Notes: generated by a model from the sequence alone, not told the origin. Counted from the stretch's first letter, positions 37,007 through 47,313 are shown. The stretch is DNA of 64,000 nucleotides from Olleya aquimaris (GCF_003259525.1 NZ_QLLO01000005.1:124001-188000); one strand, 5' to 3'. Made by a program: numbers and translations.

Positions 37007-37036
37007 TTTGTTTGTTCAATAAATAGTGTATTTTTG
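37007..37036 (+). promoter_or_regulatory. Promoter of tamL
   Basis: TTTG (37007-37010), an 18-base spacer and TATTTTTG (37029-37036) match both Bacteroidetes promoter elements. A second -7 box TATATTTG lies at 37060-37067, suggesting tandem starts. Confidence 0.6.
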
Positions 37037-37098
37037 AATCTACAGTTTTTGTTAGGCATTATATTTGTAATTAACAGCGTTAATAGTTAGCAATCCAT

Positions 37099-39636
37099 TT
37101 GAAACATTTTAATAATAAAATACTAGTTTTAGTAGCTTTAACCATACTTCTTTGTGGATGTAACTCGGTTAAACGTGTTGCAGATAACCAATATCTGTTA
37201 ACTAAAAACCACATTACAATTAATGATAAAAAAGTAACTAACGATACGATTTCAAATCTACTATATCAACAACCCAATACTAGATTACCAATCCCATTTA
37301 CAACTATTCCGTTAAGACTATATATTTATAATACTGCACGACCAAACATCGATTCTATTTTAAATGCTAAATATTATAGTCAGCCAGATAAAATGGCTAG
37401 ACAGTCTAGATTTTTATCCAGAAAACAATTAGAGAAAAAAATACAAGCAAAAGCTAATTTTAATAAATGGTTAAAAAGTATTGGTGAAGCTCCGGTAATA
37501 ATTGATACTGCTCTAACCAAAAAATCTATTACACGACTAGAAAACTATTACAAAGTTAATGGTTGGTTTAATGCAGAAGCAGACTATAAAATTAATGTTG
37601 TAGAGGATAAAAAAGCAACCATAGATTATTTTATAAATACTGGTAAGCCATATATTTTAGACACTATTTCATCTAAAATTAGCTCACCAATGGTTGAAGA
37701 CATTTACAATCAACACAAAGAGGAAAGCTTATTAAAATCTGGTAAACAATATAGAATTAATAATGTTTATGGTGAAGAAGACCGAATTGTAGAGCTAATG
37801 AGAAACAATGGTGTGTATCATTTTAGTCAAGATTATGTACGCTTTGTTGGAGATAGTATTTTAGGCAACAATAAAATTAACATCGAAACTATTATTGATG
37901 ACCGATTAATTAGAGAGGACGAAACCTCCAGACGTGAGCCTTTTAAAGTTTTTAAAGTTAAGGATGTAAATATCTACACCAATAGTTCGTTTAAAGACAG
38001 AAATCAAACTATTAATGACACTACTGTTTATGATGGCTACAATATTTATAGCATAGGTAAACTTAAATACAAACCTAGAGCGTTAACTAATGCGGTTTTT
38101 ATAACTCCTAATACTATTTTTAAAGACAAAAACAGACCACTAACCTCCAGAAAAATTAGTGATTTACGCACTTTTAAATATCCTAATATTGATTATGTAG
38201 AAAATCCTGACACAACGTTAACTGCTAATATATTCCTAACCCCATTAAAAAAGTTTGAATTAGAATTTAGCGCAGAAGCCTTACAAAGTAATATCCAAAC
38301 TATTGGTTTTTCTGTTAACCCAAGCTTGCTAATTAGAAATGTATTTAATGCTGCAGAAACATTAGAAATTTCTGGCTTTGTTTCTGTTGGAGCTTCAAAA
38401 GATGGTAATAATAGTCAAGATCAATTTTTTGATATTAATGAGACTGGAGCCAATTTAAAATTGACCATTCCAAGATTATTTTCTCCTTTTAATACCGAGA
38501 AAATTATCCCTAAATCCATGTTTCCAACTACCAGATTAACCGTAGCCACCTCCAGTCAAACCAATATAGGTCTAGACAAGCAAACATTTACTGGCTCTTT
38601 TAATTATAGATGGTATCCTAATAATACTGTGACTAATAGGTTTGATTTATTTAATATACAGTTTGTAAAAAACTTAAATACTGCTAATTATTTTAATGTT
38701 TATGAAAACTCTTACGACTCATTAAATGGTATTGCTCAATCTTCAGGATTTATAAATGCTTCAGAAGATTTAAGTATTCCAACAGGTGCAGATACTTTTT
38801 TAAGTTTAGTCCAAAATGGCACCTATAATAGTATCCTGTCTGAAGACGATTTAGACACAGCCAATGCAATAAACGAGAGAAAACAAAGACTAACAGAAGA
38901 CAACCTTATCTTTTCTTCAAACTTTAATTATGTTAAGGATAAAAGAGATAACATTACAGATGAAGACTTTTCTATTTTTAGAGCCAGGTTAGAATTAGCA
39001 GGAAATGTCTTTGCAGCAACTTCCAAAATATTAGGCTTAGAAAAAAATGAAAACGGTAAATACGAGCTGTTTAACGTTGCGTTCTCGCAATACGTAAAAA
39101 CAGAGTTAGATTATATTAAACATTGGAGCTTAGGCTATAAAAACGTACTAGCAATTAGAACATTTTTTGGTATTGCAATCCCATATGGCAACTCTACAAA
39201 CATCCCATTCTCAAAAAGTTTCTTTGCTGGAGGTGCAAATGATAACAGAGCGTGGACAGCCTATAATTTAGGACCTGGACGTTTAGAAACTTCTAACGAG
39301 TTTAATGAAGCCAATTTAAAAATAGCATTAAGTGCAGAGCAACGCTTCAATCTTTTTGGACCATTAAATGGTGCCATTTTTGTTGATGCAGGAAATATCT
39401 GGAATGTTTTTGACGACATAGAACAAGATGAAGCCACCTTCTCTGGTTTTGAATCTTTAAAAGACATAGCTGTAGGTTCTGGTTTTGGGTTACGTTACGA
39501 CTTTAACTTTTTTGTACTACGTGGTGATATAGGCTTTAAAACCTACGACCCTTCCTACCCTATGGGAAACCGATGGTTTAATGATTATAATTTTTCTAAC
39601 GCAGTTTATAACATTGGTATTAACTATCCTTTCTAG
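37099..39636 (+). CDS. tamL: TamL, BamA/TamA-family outer-membrane lipoprotein
   Basis: 845 residues from a TTG start. It has a lipoprotein signal (LTILLCGC, Cys21), then POTRA-like domains over about 25-340, and a C-terminal 16-strand barrel (SKSFFAGGANDNRAWTAYNLGPG, the conserved surface-fold motif, near 710), ending in Phe. The lipid-anchored N-terminus distinguishes TamL from BamA. It is thought to act with TamB in outer-membrane assembly. Divergent from the RNA methyltransferase gene. Confidence 0.88.
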   Translation: MKHFNNKILVLVALTILLCGCNSVKRVADNQYLLTKNHITINDKKVTNDTISNLLYQQPNTRLPIPFTTIPLRLYIYNTARPNIDSILNAKYYSQPDKMARQSRFLSRKQLEKKIQAKANFNKWLKSIGEAPVIIDTALTKKSITRLENYYKVNGWFNAEADYKINVVEDKKATIDYFINTGKPYILDTISSKISSPMVEDIYNQHKEESLLKSGKQYRINNVYGEEDRIVELMRNNGVYHFSQDYVRFVGDSILGNNKINIETIIDDRLIREDETSRREPFKVFKVKDVNIYTNSSFKDRNQTINDTTVYDGYNIYSIGKLKYKPRALTNAVFITPNTIFKDKNRPLTSRKISDLRTFKYPNIDYVENPDTTLTANIFLTPLKKFELEFSAEALQSNIQTIGFSVNPSLLIRNVFNAAETLEISGFVSVGASKDGNNSQDQFFDINETGANLKLTIPRLFSPFNTEKIIPKSMFPTTRLTVATSSQTNIGLDKQTFTGSFNYRWYPNNTVTNRFDLFNIQFVKNLNTANYFNVYENSYDSLNGIAQSSGFINASEDLSIPTGADTFLSLVQNGTYNSILSEDDLDTANAINERKQRLTEDNLIFSSNFNYVKDKRDNITDEDFSIFRARLELAGNVFAATSKILGLEKNENGKYELFNVAFSQYVKTELDYIKHWSLGYKNVLAIRTFFGIAIPYGNSTNIPFSKSFFAGGANDNRAWTAYNLGPGRLETSNEFNEANLKIALSAEQRFNLFGPLNGAIFVDAGNIWNVFDDIEQDEATFSGFESLKDIAVGSGFGLRYDFNFFVLRGDIGFKTYDPSYPMGNRWFNDYNFSNAVYNIGINYPF

Positions 39637-39672
39637 TTATTTTTTAACAATTTAGCTAAAACGTTTGCGTGG

Positions 39673-39696
39673 TTTTATGAGTATTTCCTCATAAAA
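39673..39696 (+). terminator. Terminator after tamL
   Basis: TTTTATGAG-TATTTC-CTCATAAAA, a 9-bp stem, 37 bases after the stop. A fbaA -7 box (TACTTTTG, 39712-39719) follows. Confidence 0.5.
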
Positions 39697-39751
39697 TATT
39701 GCAATTTTCATTACTTTTGGAGCTATACAAATTCAACTAAAAAAAATAAAA

Positions 39752-40819
39752 ATGGCTCATAATATCAAACCAGGAGTTGCAACCGGAAAAGAAGTTCAAG
39801 AAATTTTCAAACTAGCAAAAGAAAAAGGATTTGCCCTACCAGCAGTAAATGTAATTGGCTCTAATACAATTAATGGAGTACTAGAGACTGCTGCAGCATT
39901 AAATGCTCCAGTAATCATACAATTTTCAAATGGTGGCGCACAATTTAATGCTGGAAAAGGATTAAGTAACGAGGGTCAAAAAGCAGCAATTGCAGGATCT
40001 ATAGCTGGTGCAAAACACGTGCATTTAATGGCAGAAGCCTATGGTGTACCTGTAATTTTACATACAGACCATTGTGCAAAAAAATTACTTCCTTGGATTG
40101 ATGGATTATTAGACGCAAGCGAGCAACATTTTGCAGAAACTGGTAAGTCATTATACAGTTCGCATATGATTGATTTAAGTGAAGAACCACTTGAAGAAAA
40201 CATAGAAATATGCAAACAATACCTAAAAAGAATGAGCAAAATGGGTATGACCCTAGAAATAGAATTAGGGATTACAGGAGGTGAAGAAGATGGTGTAGAT
40301 AATAGTGATGTAGACGAGTCTAAATTATACACACAACCAGAAGAAGTAGCTTACGCCTATGAAGAGCTAATCAAAGTTAGCGACCAATTTACAATAGCAG
40401 CAGCATTTGGAAATGTGCATGGTGTTTATAAACCAGGAAACGTAAAACTAACTCCAAAAATTTTAAAAAATTCGCAAGAGTTTTTATCTAAAAAACACAA
40501 CTTGCCACACAACCATATAGACTTTGTATTCCATGGTGGTTCAGGATCTACTCTAGAAGAAATTAGAGAAGCAATTGGTTACGGAGTCATAAAAATGAAC
40601 ATCGACACAGACATGCAATACGCATTTATGAGTGGTGTTAGAGACTATATGGCAGACAAATCAGACTATTTACAATCTCAAATTGGTAGTCCAGATGGTG
40701 CAGATTCTCCAAACAAAAAATACTACGACCCACGCGTGTGGTTACGTAAGGGAGAAGTAACGTTTGTAGAGCGTCTTAAAAAAGCGTTCGAAGATTTAAA
40801 TAACGTCAATACTCTATAA
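39752..40819 (+). CDS. fbaA: Fructose-bisphosphate aldolase class II
   Basis: Zinc aldolase of glycolysis and gluconeogenesis. 355 residues with the zinc ligands in ILHTDHCAKKLLPW (about 105), IAAAFGNVHGVYKPG and FVFHGGSGST; MNIDTDMQYAFM confirms the FbaA subfamily. Monocistronic by appearance. Confidence 0.96.
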   Translation: MAHNIKPGVATGKEVQEIFKLAKEKGFALPAVNVIGSNTINGVLETAAALNAPVIIQFSNGGAQFNAGKGLSNEGQKAAIAGSIAGAKHVHLMAEAYGVPVILHTDHCAKKLLPWIDGLLDASEQHFAETGKSLYSSHMIDLSEEPLEENIEICKQYLKRMSKMGMTLEIELGITGGEEDGVDNSDVDESKLYTQPEEVAYAYEELIKVSDQFTIAAAFGNVHGVYKPGNVKLTPKILKNSQEFLSKKHNLPHNHIDFVFHGGSGSTLEEIREAIGYGVIKMNIDTDMQYAFMSGVRDYMADKSDYLQSQIGSPDGADSPNKKYYDPRVWLRKGEVTFVERLKKAFEDLNNVNTL

Positions 40820-40829
40820 CATAATTTTG

Positions 40830-40902
40830 GCGTTACCCAAGGGTCGGGCTCTCGCAAGTCGCAATCAAAGATGTGCTCCAACAATTGCTCCATCCCTAAC
40901 GC
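40830..40902. repeat. GC-rich inverted-repeat element after fbaA
   Basis: A 73-bp stretch much richer in G+C than its surroundings, bounded by GCGTTA (40830-40835) and TAACGC (40897-40902), with GGGTCGGGCTCTCGC inside. I know similar sequences from many flavobacterial genomes, often next to genes. It carries no gene; the short antisense ORF over it is spurious. Confidence 0.55.
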
Positions 40903-40925
40903 AAGCCAAGGTAAATTCATAAATT

Positions 40926-40971
40926 AAAATTCCGTTTAAACACTGTAACAATAGTGCGTAAACGGAATTTT
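40926..40971. terminator. Terminator hairpin between fbaA and accD
   Basis: AAAATTCCGTTTA (40926-40938) pairs with TAAACGGAATTTT (40959-40971), with CACT/AGTG inside. With the repeat just before it and the accD promoter after it, this accounts for the 322-base gap. Confidence 0.75.
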
Positions 40972-41013
40972 ACATTTCAAAAAAAACCATAACTACAGAT
41001 AGCTATCACAATT

Positions 41014-41045
41014 TTTGAGATTGATTAATAAAAAATGTAATTTTG
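41014..41045 (+). promoter_or_regulatory. Promoter of accD
   Basis: TTTG (41014-41017), a 20-base spacer and TAATTTTG (41038-41045), an exact TAnnTTTG; the leader is about 90 bases. Confidence 0.55.
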
Positions 41046-41141
41046 TACGCTTGCATAAAGCAAACAAAAAACTAACTAATAGCAATAACGGTATTAAATT
41101 AAACAATAATATACTACCGTAAATCTAAAATCATAAATCAA

Positions 41142-41999
41142 ATGGCTTGGTTTAAAAGAAAAGAAAAAGGTATACAAACCGCAACCGAACAAAAAAAAGA
41201 CATCCCTAAAGGATTGTGGTATAAATCTCCCACAGGTAAAATTGTAGATTCTAAAGAATTAGAAAAAAACTTTTACGTAAGCCCAGAAGACGGTTACCAC
41301 GTACGTATTGGAAGTAAAGAATATTTTGAAATCTTATTTGACGACAATAAATTTAAAGAGCTAGACGCTAACTTATCCTCAAAAGACCCATTAAAATTTG
41401 AAGACACAAAAAAATATCCAGACCGTTTAAAAGCAGCAGAAGACAAAACAAAACTAAAAGACGCTGTACGTTGTGCAGTGGGTAAATCTAAAGGAAAAGA
41501 TTTAGTTATAGCTTGTATGGATTTTGCTTTTATTGGAGGATCTATGGGTAGTGTTGTAGGCGAGAAAATTGCAAGAGCAGCAGACTACTCTTTAAAAAAG
41601 AAACTACCCTTTATGATTATCTCTAAATCTGGAGGTGCACGTATGATGGAAGCTGCATTATCATTAATGCAATTAGCAAAAACCTCGGCTAAATTAGGAC
41701 AATTAGCAGATGCTGGCATCCCATACATCTCATTATGCACAGACCCAACAACTGGTGGTACTACTGCCTCTTTTGCAATGTTAGGAGATATTAATATTGC
41801 AGAGCCTGGTGCTTTAATTGGATTTGCTGGACCACGTGTAGTACGCGATACCACAGGACAAGAATTACCAGAAGGCTTTCAAACTTCAGAGTTTTTATTA
41901 GAACATGGCTTTTTAGATTTTATTACACATCGTAAAGAATTAAAAAATAAAGTCAATCAATATATAGACTTAATCACTAATCAGCCTTTAAGAGCATAA
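41142..41999 (+). CDS. accD: Acetyl-CoA carboxylase carboxyltransferase beta subunit
   Basis: Transfers carboxyl from biotin to acetyl-CoA at the start of fatty acid synthesis, with AccA. The 285 residues contain the crotonase core ([51 protein letters not shown]). The N-terminal zinc ribbon of E. coli AccD, with two CxxC pairs, is recognisable in outline ([33 protein letters not shown]), but all four cysteines are replaced (KSPTGK, VSPEDG). Confidence 0.95.
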   Translation: MAWFKRKEKGIQTATEQKKDIPKGLWYKSPTGKIVDSKELEKNFYVSPEDGYHVRIGSKEYFEILFDDNKFKELDANLSSKDPLKFEDTKKYPDRLKAAEDKTKLKDAVRCAVGKSKGKDLVIACMDFAFIGGSMGSVVGEKIARAADYSLKKKLPFMIISKSGGARMMEAALSLMQLAKTSAKLGQLADAGIPYISLCTDPTTGGTTASFAMLGDINIAEPGALIGFAGPRVVRDTTGQELPEGFQTSEFLLEHGFLDFITHRKELKNKVNQYIDLITNQPLRA

Positions 42000-42029
42000 A
42001 AAAAGCGAGCCAAATGGCTCGCTTTTTTT
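41998..42029. terminator. Terminator accD/lipoprotein gene
   Basis: AAAAAGCGAGCC-AAAT-GGCTCGCTTTTT, strong GC stem with A and T runs on both sides, between convergent genes. Confidence 0.9.
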
Positions 42030-42045
42030 ATATCCTATTTTTAAC

Positions 42046-42891
42046 TTAATTTAAAGTTATAGTTACAACTTGTCCATTTGCAAACGTAAATGTTGCTTGG
42101 TCATCGCATGTGCCTTCACCATAATTAAACACTCCAGAAAAATTGGTTCTTACAACATCTACACTTCCGCTTACAAAGTAACCACATCCTGCTTCTCTTC
42201 TTAATGGGATATCTACAACATAACTATGTGAATTACCATTTACAAATGTTGTTGTCCAATCACCTGTAATTTCAAATACATTATCACTAAAAGTTCCACT
42301 TCCAAAACCTTGAATCCATTCTCTAATTTTTGTTCCAGTTCTACTTGCTTGTAAACCATTTGGCCAATTTACTGTTATATCTAAGGTTTTTGTAAATTGT
42401 GGATTTCCGTTAACATTCGATAATTCTCGAAGAATAGTTTTACTTCCTACTATGTTTAGGTTATTAATATAAAACTCTTCTAAATCTTTAGTGATAAAAA
42501 TTTCTTGGGCTTGTGGATTTCTAGTATAAGATAAAATCATTTTTCCTTTTAACACATAATTGTTTACCAAACATCCCTCAGTTCCAAAATCTATTGTTAA
42601 TTCTCTAAAATTTTGCTCCATAACTAAAGTTACAGTTACACAATCAGGTAACATATAATTAGGTGTACTGGTTCTAGAAGACTCACTTGCTTCTTGTATT
42701 TCAAATACTTGGATAGCAATATCTTCCATAACTTCAATATTTCTATCAATTTCAGAAGACATTACAACTTCTGAATAATTTTCGTCTTGTGTATTAAAAT
42801 CTGCAGATTCATCTTTGCTGCACGACGTAAACAATAAGCCTAAAGTGGCAATTGCTACAATTGTTTTTGATGTTACATTTAAATTTTTCAT
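42046..42891 (-). CDS. Lipoprotein of unknown function
   Basis: 281 residues from the ATG at 42891 (MKNLNVTSKTIVAIATLGLL), four codons after an alternative ATG at 42903. The lipobox TSC gives Cys24. The mature part is mostly beta (paired cysteines at CVTVTLVMEQNF / EGCLVNN and CGYFVSGSVDV / GTCDDQ). It resembles other flavobacterial lipoproteins found beside housekeeping genes, but has no known role. Confidence 0.75.
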   Translation of the reverse strand: MKNLNVTSKTIVAIATLGLLFTSCSKDESADFNTQDENYSEVVMSSEIDRNIEVMEDIAIQVFEIQEASESSRTSTPNYMLPDCVTVTLVMEQNFRELTIDFGTEGCLVNNYVLKGKMILSYTRNPQAQEIFITKDLEEFYINNLNIVGSKTILRELSNVNGNPQFTKTLDITVNWPNGLQASRTGTKIREWIQGFGSGTFSDNVFEITGDWTTTFVNGNSHSYVVDIPLRREAGCGYFVSGSVDVVRTNFSGVFNYGEGTCDDQATFTFANGQVVTITLN

Positions 42892-42999
42892 ATTAGTTTG
42901 CATTTAATGTTAATATAATGTTAAGACCAGATAGAGTTAAAATGGTTTAATATAACCATCAAAAAAAAAGATAAAACCTATTAAATAACTAAAAATTAC

Positions 43000-43029
43000 T
43001 ATATTTGCGCCTCGAAAGATAGACTTTCG
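43000..43029 (+). promoter_or_regulatory. rpsO promoter and leader hairpin
   Basis: TATATTTG (43000-43007) is an exact -7 box. The leader begins with a small stem CGAAAG-ATAGA-CTTTCG (43013-43029), 33 bases before the rpsO ATG, which may take part in S15 autoregulation (inferred). Confidence 0.5.
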
Positions 43030-43061
43030 TGTACATAACAATCATTTACAATAATATTAGC

Positions 43062-43331
43062 ATGTATTTAACAAAAGAAGATAAAGAGAAAATCTTTAAA
43101 AAACATGGTAAAAATGCAAAAGACACTGGAACTGCAGAAGGACAGATTGCATTATTTACAGAAAGAATTAACCACTTAACAGAACACTTAAAACAAAATC
43201 GTAAAGATTTTAACACAGAGCGTTCGTTAGTAAAATTAGTAGGAAAGCGTCGTTCGTTATTAGACTACTTAACTAAGAAAGATATCTTAAGATATCGTGC
43301 AATTGTTAAAGAATTAGGATTAAGAAAATAA
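43062..43331 (+). CDS. rpsO: Ribosomal protein S15
   Basis: 89 residues from the ATG at 43062 (MYLTKEDKEKIFKKHGKNAK); an upstream in-frame GTG would add 11 residues not found in S15. GTAEGQIALFTERINHLTEHL and LVGKRRSLLDYL are the family signatures. Located before pnp, as in many bacteria. Confidence 0.97.
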   Translation: MYLTKEDKEKIFKKHGKNAKDTGTAEGQIALFTERINHLTEHLKQNRKDFNTERSLVKLVGKRRSLLDYLTKKDILRYRAIVKELGLRK

Positions 43332-43344
43332 TCTAAATACAAAG

Positions 43345-43369
43345 ACCACGCTTTTTAGCGTGGTTTTTT
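43345..43369 (+). terminator. Terminator after rpsO
   Basis: ACCACGCT-TTTT-AGCGTGGT plus T-run. It suggests that pnp is at least partly transcribed separately from rpsO. Confidence 0.88.
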
Positions 43370-43500
43370 GATATATACAACTCGGATTGGACGAGTATAA
43401 CATCCAATATTGAAGAAGCTAATTACAGTTTTTCATTGGTCAACAACAACTACTACTACCACAACACAACGACCATTGTTTAATTAGAATTAAAATATTT

Positions 43501-45738
43501 ATGATTCCAAAAGTTTTTAAAGAGGTCATAGACCTAGGCGACGGTAGAACTATTTCTATCGAAACCGGAAAATTAGCAAAGCAGGCACATGGTTCTGTTG
43601 TTGTTCAATCAGGAAACTGTATGTTACTTTGTACTGTAGTTTCAAATTACAAGCAATCAGATGTAGACTTTCTACCTTTAACAGTAGACTACAGAGAAAA
43701 ATTTGCTGCTGCTGGACGTTATCCAGGAGGTTTCTTCAAAAGAGAAGCAAGACCTAGTGATGGAGAAGTATTAACCATGCGTTTAGTAGACCGTGTTTTA
43801 CGTCCATTATTCCCAAAAGATTATCATTCTGAAACTCAGGTAATGATACAATTAATGTCGCATGATGACGATGTGATGCCAGACGCTATGGCTGGACTAG
43901 CTGCATCTGCTGCAATTCAATTATCAGATTTCCCGTTTGAATGCCCAATCTCTGAAGCAAGAGTTGGTCGTATTAATGGCGAGTTTGTTATTAACCCAAC
44001 ACGTGCGCAATTAGCAGAGTCTGATATAGACATGATGATTGGTGCTTCTGCAGATTCTGTAATGATGGTAGAAGGTGAAATGGATGAAATTTCTGAAGAA
44101 GAAATGACAGAAGCTATCAAATTTGCACACGAAGCTATTAAAGTACAATGTGCTGCACAAGTAAGATTAGCTGAAGCTTTTGGTAAAAAAGAAGTACGCG
44201 AGTATGAGCCAGAAAGAAATGACGACGAGTTAGCTAAGAAAATCCATGATATGGCATACGATAAAGTATATGCTGTAGCTAAAGCTGGATCTGCTAAACA
44301 TGAGCGTGGAGCTGCATTTGCAGAAATTAAAGAAGAAATAAAAGCCACTTTCTCTGAAGAAGAATTAGAAGATTTTGGCGGATTAATATCTAAATATTAC
44401 AGTAAAGCTGAAAAAGCTGCTATTAGAGACTTAACCTTAAATGAAGGGTTGCGTTTGGATGGTCGTAAAACGGACGAAATCAGACCAATTTGGTGTGAGA
44501 TTGATTACTTACCATCTACACACGGATCGTCAATCTTTACCCGTGGAGAAACTCAAGCATTAGCTACTGTAACTTTAGGAACCTCTAGAGAAGCTAATCA
44601 AATAGATATGCCATCTTTTGAAGGTGAAGAGCGTTTTTACTTACACTATAACTTCCCTCCTTTTTCTACTGGAGAAGCAAGACCAATTCGTGGAACCTCT
44701 CGTAGAGAAGTTGGACATGGTAACTTAGCACAACGTGCCTTAAAAGGTATGGTACCAGAAGATTGCCCATACACAGTACGTGTAGTGTCAGAAGTTTTAG
44801 AATCTAACGGTTCTTCTAGTATGGCAACGGTATGTGCAGGAACTATGGCGCTTATGGATGCTGGTGTACAATTAAAAAAGCCAGTTTCTGGTATAGCAAT
44901 GGGATTAATTACTGATGTAGAATCAGGAAAATATGCTGTTTTATCGGATATTTTAGGTGACGAAGATCACTTAGGAGATATGGACTTTAAAGTAACTGGT
45001 ACTGCAGATGGTATTACTGCTTGCCAAATGGATATTAAAGTAAAAGGATTATCGTATGAGATTTTAGTAAATGCACTAAAACAAGCACGTGATGGTCGTT
45101 TACATATCTTAGGTAAATTAACTGAAACTATAGCAGAACCTAAAGCAGAAGTTAAAGAACACGCACCAACAATGGTAACAAGACGTATTCCAAACGAGTT
45201 TATTGGAGCATTAATTGGACCAGGTGGTAAAGTCATTCAAGAATTACAGAAAGAAACAGATACTACAATAGTTATTAACGAAGATCCTGTTACAGAAGAA
45301 GGAATTGTTGAAGTTTTAGGTGTTGGTAAAAAAGGTATTGATGCTGTTATGGCTAAAATAGATTCTTTATTATTTAAACCTGAAGTTGGTAAAGTTTACG
45401 AAGTAAAAGTAATTAAAATGCTAGATTTTGGTGCAGTCGTAGAATATACACAAGCGCCAGGAAACGAAGTATTATTACACGTAAGCGAACTAGCTTGGGA
45501 GCGTACAGAAAACGTATCTGACGTAGTAAATATGGGAGATGTTTTTGAAGTGAAGTACTTTGGTTTAGACCCAAGAACTCGTAAAGAAAAAGTATCACGC
45601 AAAGCTATCTTACCAAAACCTGAAGGTTATGTAGCAAGACCACCAAGAGACAATAACCGTTCTGGTGGACGAGACAACAGAGGTAGAGATAACCGTCGTG
45701 ACGACCGTAAACCAAGAGAAGACAAGAAGGAGGATTAA
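43501..45738 (+). CDS. pnp: Polynucleotide phosphorylase
   Basis: 3'-5' exoribonuclease acting with phosphate. 745 residues: two RNase PH domains (1-230 and 310-540, with [11 protein letters not shown] and [14 protein letters not shown]), a KH domain ([19 protein letters not shown], about 560), an S1 domain (620-690) and a highly charged Arg/Asp/Gly-rich tail of about 40 residues. The leader contains a small CTCG/CGAG hairpin near 43381. Confidence 0.97.
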   Translation: MIPKVFKEVIDLGDGRTISIETGKLAKQAHGSVVVQSGNCMLLCTVVSNYKQSDVDFLPLTVDYREKFAAAGRYPGGFFKREARPSDGEVLTMRLVDRVLRPLFPKDYHSETQVMIQLMSHDDDVMPDAMAGLAASAAIQLSDFPFECPISEARVGRINGEFVINPTRAQLAESDIDMMIGASADSVMMVEGEMDEISEEEMTEAIKFAHEAIKVQCAAQVRLAEAFGKKEVREYEPERNDDELAKKIHDMAYDKVYAVAKAGSAKHERGAAFAEIKEEIKATFSEEELEDFGGLISKYYSKAEKAAIRDLTLNEGLRLDGRKTDEIRPIWCEIDYLPSTHGSSIFTRGETQALATVTLGTSREANQIDMPSFEGEERFYLHYNFPPFSTGEARPIRGTSRREVGHGNLAQRALKGMVPEDCPYTVRVVSEVLESNGSSSMATVCAGTMALMDAGVQLKKPVSGIAMGLITDVESGKYAVLSDILGDEDHLGDMDFKVTGTADGITACQMDIKVKGLSYEILVNALKQARDGRLHILGKLTETIAEPKAEVKEHAPTMVTRRIPNEFIGALIGPGGKVIQELQKETDTTIVINEDPVTEEGIVEVLGVGKKGIDAVMAKIDSLLFKPEVGKVYEVKVIKMLDFGAVVEYTQAPGNEVLLHVSELAWERTENVSDVVNMGDVFEVKYFGLDPRTRKEKVSRKAILPKPEGYVARPPRDNNRSGGRDNRGRDNRRDDRKPREDKKED

Positions 45739-45762
45739 TTCTTTTTAACTTTTAATATATCT

Positions 45763-45795
45763 AAAAGCCCATCAAATATTGATGGGCTTTTTTTA
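45763..45795 (+). terminator. Terminator after pnp
   Basis: AAAAGCCCATCAA-ATA-TTGATGGGCTTTT with a following T-run. Confidence 0.9.
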
Positions 45796-45869
45796 TACAT
45801 TTATTACAGTAAAGTAAGATTAGAGGACATAAAAAGCCCTTTAGATTATGCAATAAATAAATTATCTTT

Positions 45870-45951
45870 ACGGGATAACGACAATAAAAAAATTTCCATA
45901 TCCTGATATATTTACGGGATATAGACAATAAAACTTACTATATAACGAGTT
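45870..45951 (+). other. Conserved 5' border of cassette-like array 2
   Basis: CGGGATATAGACAATAAAA (45915-45933) and TATAACGAGTT (45941-45951) match the border of array 1 at 2588-2625. A second, shorter copy, ACGGGATAACGACAATAAAA, lies just upstream at 45870-45889. The array's first GTT box begins at 45949. Confidence 0.55.
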
Positions 45952-45975
45952 ACCTGCAAGCTGAAAAAACCACGA

Positions 45976-46659
45976 ATGAAAAAATATATTAATCTGATTT
46001 TAATATTAGTTACAGCATTAAACTGTAAAGCACAAGATAATTTAAAGGACTTTTATTATCCGTTTTCAAACAAAACAGAAACTAAAGTATATAAATACGT
46101 TGACAAAAATGATTCTACAAAAGTTGAATATTGGAAAGTCATAGCAATCACAGAAACAAGTGAATTAAAAACAGTTTCTTACGATTCTGACTTCAATATT
46201 TACAACACATTTGACGAAGTGATATCCGAAAATGGTGCTGAACTAGTTGCTTACTCTGACTTTGAAGTAAATGAAAAAGGAGAAAGAAAAGAAATTGAAG
46301 CCGAAGTAATAGACAAGGATGTTTATAAATGGAATGGTGATAAAGTATATACTTATTCGGTTAAATACGTAAATAAATATGGTCGCTTTGATTTTAAAAA
46401 GAAAAGAACAGAATTTGGACTTGAAACAATTTCTGTAAACGGAAAAGAATTTCAAGCAATAAAATTTAGAGACGAGTATATAGTTTTAGCTCTTGATCAC
46501 GATGTGGAACAAAGGTTTTATCAAGACACATATTACGTGAAAGACATTGGAATGATAAAATATAAAAGAAAAATCCCAATTCAACACGAACTAATCGAAT
46601 TAGAATTAGCGGAAATCCTAACAGAAAAGGAATTTGAAAAATTAAAAGCCAGCAGGTAA
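45976..46659 (+). CDS. Secreted protein of unknown function
   Basis: 227 residues with a signal peptide (MKKYINLILILVTALNCKAQ). The mature part is rich in Glu/Lys/Tyr, with alternating beta-type strands and no recognised domain. First unit of array 2: the unit opens GTTACCTGC (45949-45957), and the stop codon TAA lies inside the exact reverse complement GCAGGTAAC (46652-46660) that closes it. Confidence 0.7.
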   Translation: MKKYINLILILVTALNCKAQDNLKDFYYPFSNKTETKVYKYVDKNDSTKVEYWKVIAITETSELKTVSYDSDFNIYNTFDEVISENGAELVAYSDFEVNEKGERKEIEAEVIDKDVYKWNGDKVYTYSVKYVNKYGRFDFKKKRTEFGLETISVNGKEFQAIKFRDEYIVLALDHDVEQRFYQDTYYVKDIGMIKYKRKIPIQHELIELELAEILTEKEFEKLKASR

Positions 46660-46786
46660 CACCGTGTATAATTAATTGCTAGGTCACTGCCGACTTACGA
46701 ACATTCCTGCGGAATATTCTATTTGTGATTTATTTGCTAAATTAGGTGCTTAACCACGCAACTAACCATACACAAGACCGTTACTC
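46652..46786 (+). repeat. attC-like element E (full length, 135 bp)
   Basis: GCAGGTAAC, then ACCGTGTATAATTAATTGC, an apical hairpin GAACATTCC-TGC-GGAATATTC, TTTGCTAAATTAGGTGCTTA, CACGCAACTAACCATACACA, and a final GTTACTC from 46780. Shares its central section with element C. Confidence 0.72.
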
Positions 46787-46800
46787 ATCGAACTCAAAGA

Positions 46801-47313
46801 ATGAAATTAAATTCAAAAAAAATAGGCAGATTATTGATTTTTAAATATTTGGGAATTACAGTTCTGATATTAATTTTATTGTTAGCCTTATTTAATTCTT
46901 TATCGACTGAAATGAATGAATCTATAAATCGGAATTTAATTCATCCATTTTCAAGTGAGCCGAAATATTTCACAGTTCAAATAGTGTTGAATTTAATAAT
47001 TATTTTTTTCATCTCTGGGAATATAGGAAAGTCTATCATTGAAAAAAATAAAGACCCATTTTGGACAACATTTTTTGGTTATTTAAAAATGTCGATTGGA
47101 ATATTTTTCATAGCGATGTTATCTGAAATGACTCTAAGAGCATTTGAATTTGGAATTGACTTTAAATTATTCGGACTTGGATTTTTGATTTGGGTTTTTA
47201 CTGGTGCACCAATATTTTTAATAATTGGAGGAGTTTATGGAGGAATAACAAGTTGGTTTATCGGAAAAGAAATTTTGAACAAAAAAACGCATTACAACAA
47301 CGTGTATAATTAA
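46801..47313 (+). CDS. Polytopic membrane protein of unknown function
   Basis: 170 residues with four predicted helices (13-33, 57-77, 90-110, 125-155; for example YLGITVLILILLLALFNSL and FLIWVFTGAPIFLIIGGVYG). No family recognised. The reading frame runs into element F, so its last residues (HYNNVYN) are encoded by the repeat, a sign that the gene's end was created by joining to the element. Confidence 0.65.
   Translation: MKLNSKKIGRLLIFKYLGITVLILILLLALFNSLSTEMNESINRNLIHPFSSEPKYFTVQIVLNLIIIFFISGNIGKSIIEKNKDPFWTTFFGYLKMSIGIFFIAMLSEMTLRAFEFGIDFKLFGLGFLIWVFTGAPIFLIIGGVYGGITSWFIGKEILNKKTHYNNVYN

Noticed and set aside
40723-40920. 65-residue antisense ORF over the GC-rich repeat
   Set aside because: It arises from the repeat and the antisense of fbaA; no start context or family. 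Such ORFs recur wherever the repeat occurs.
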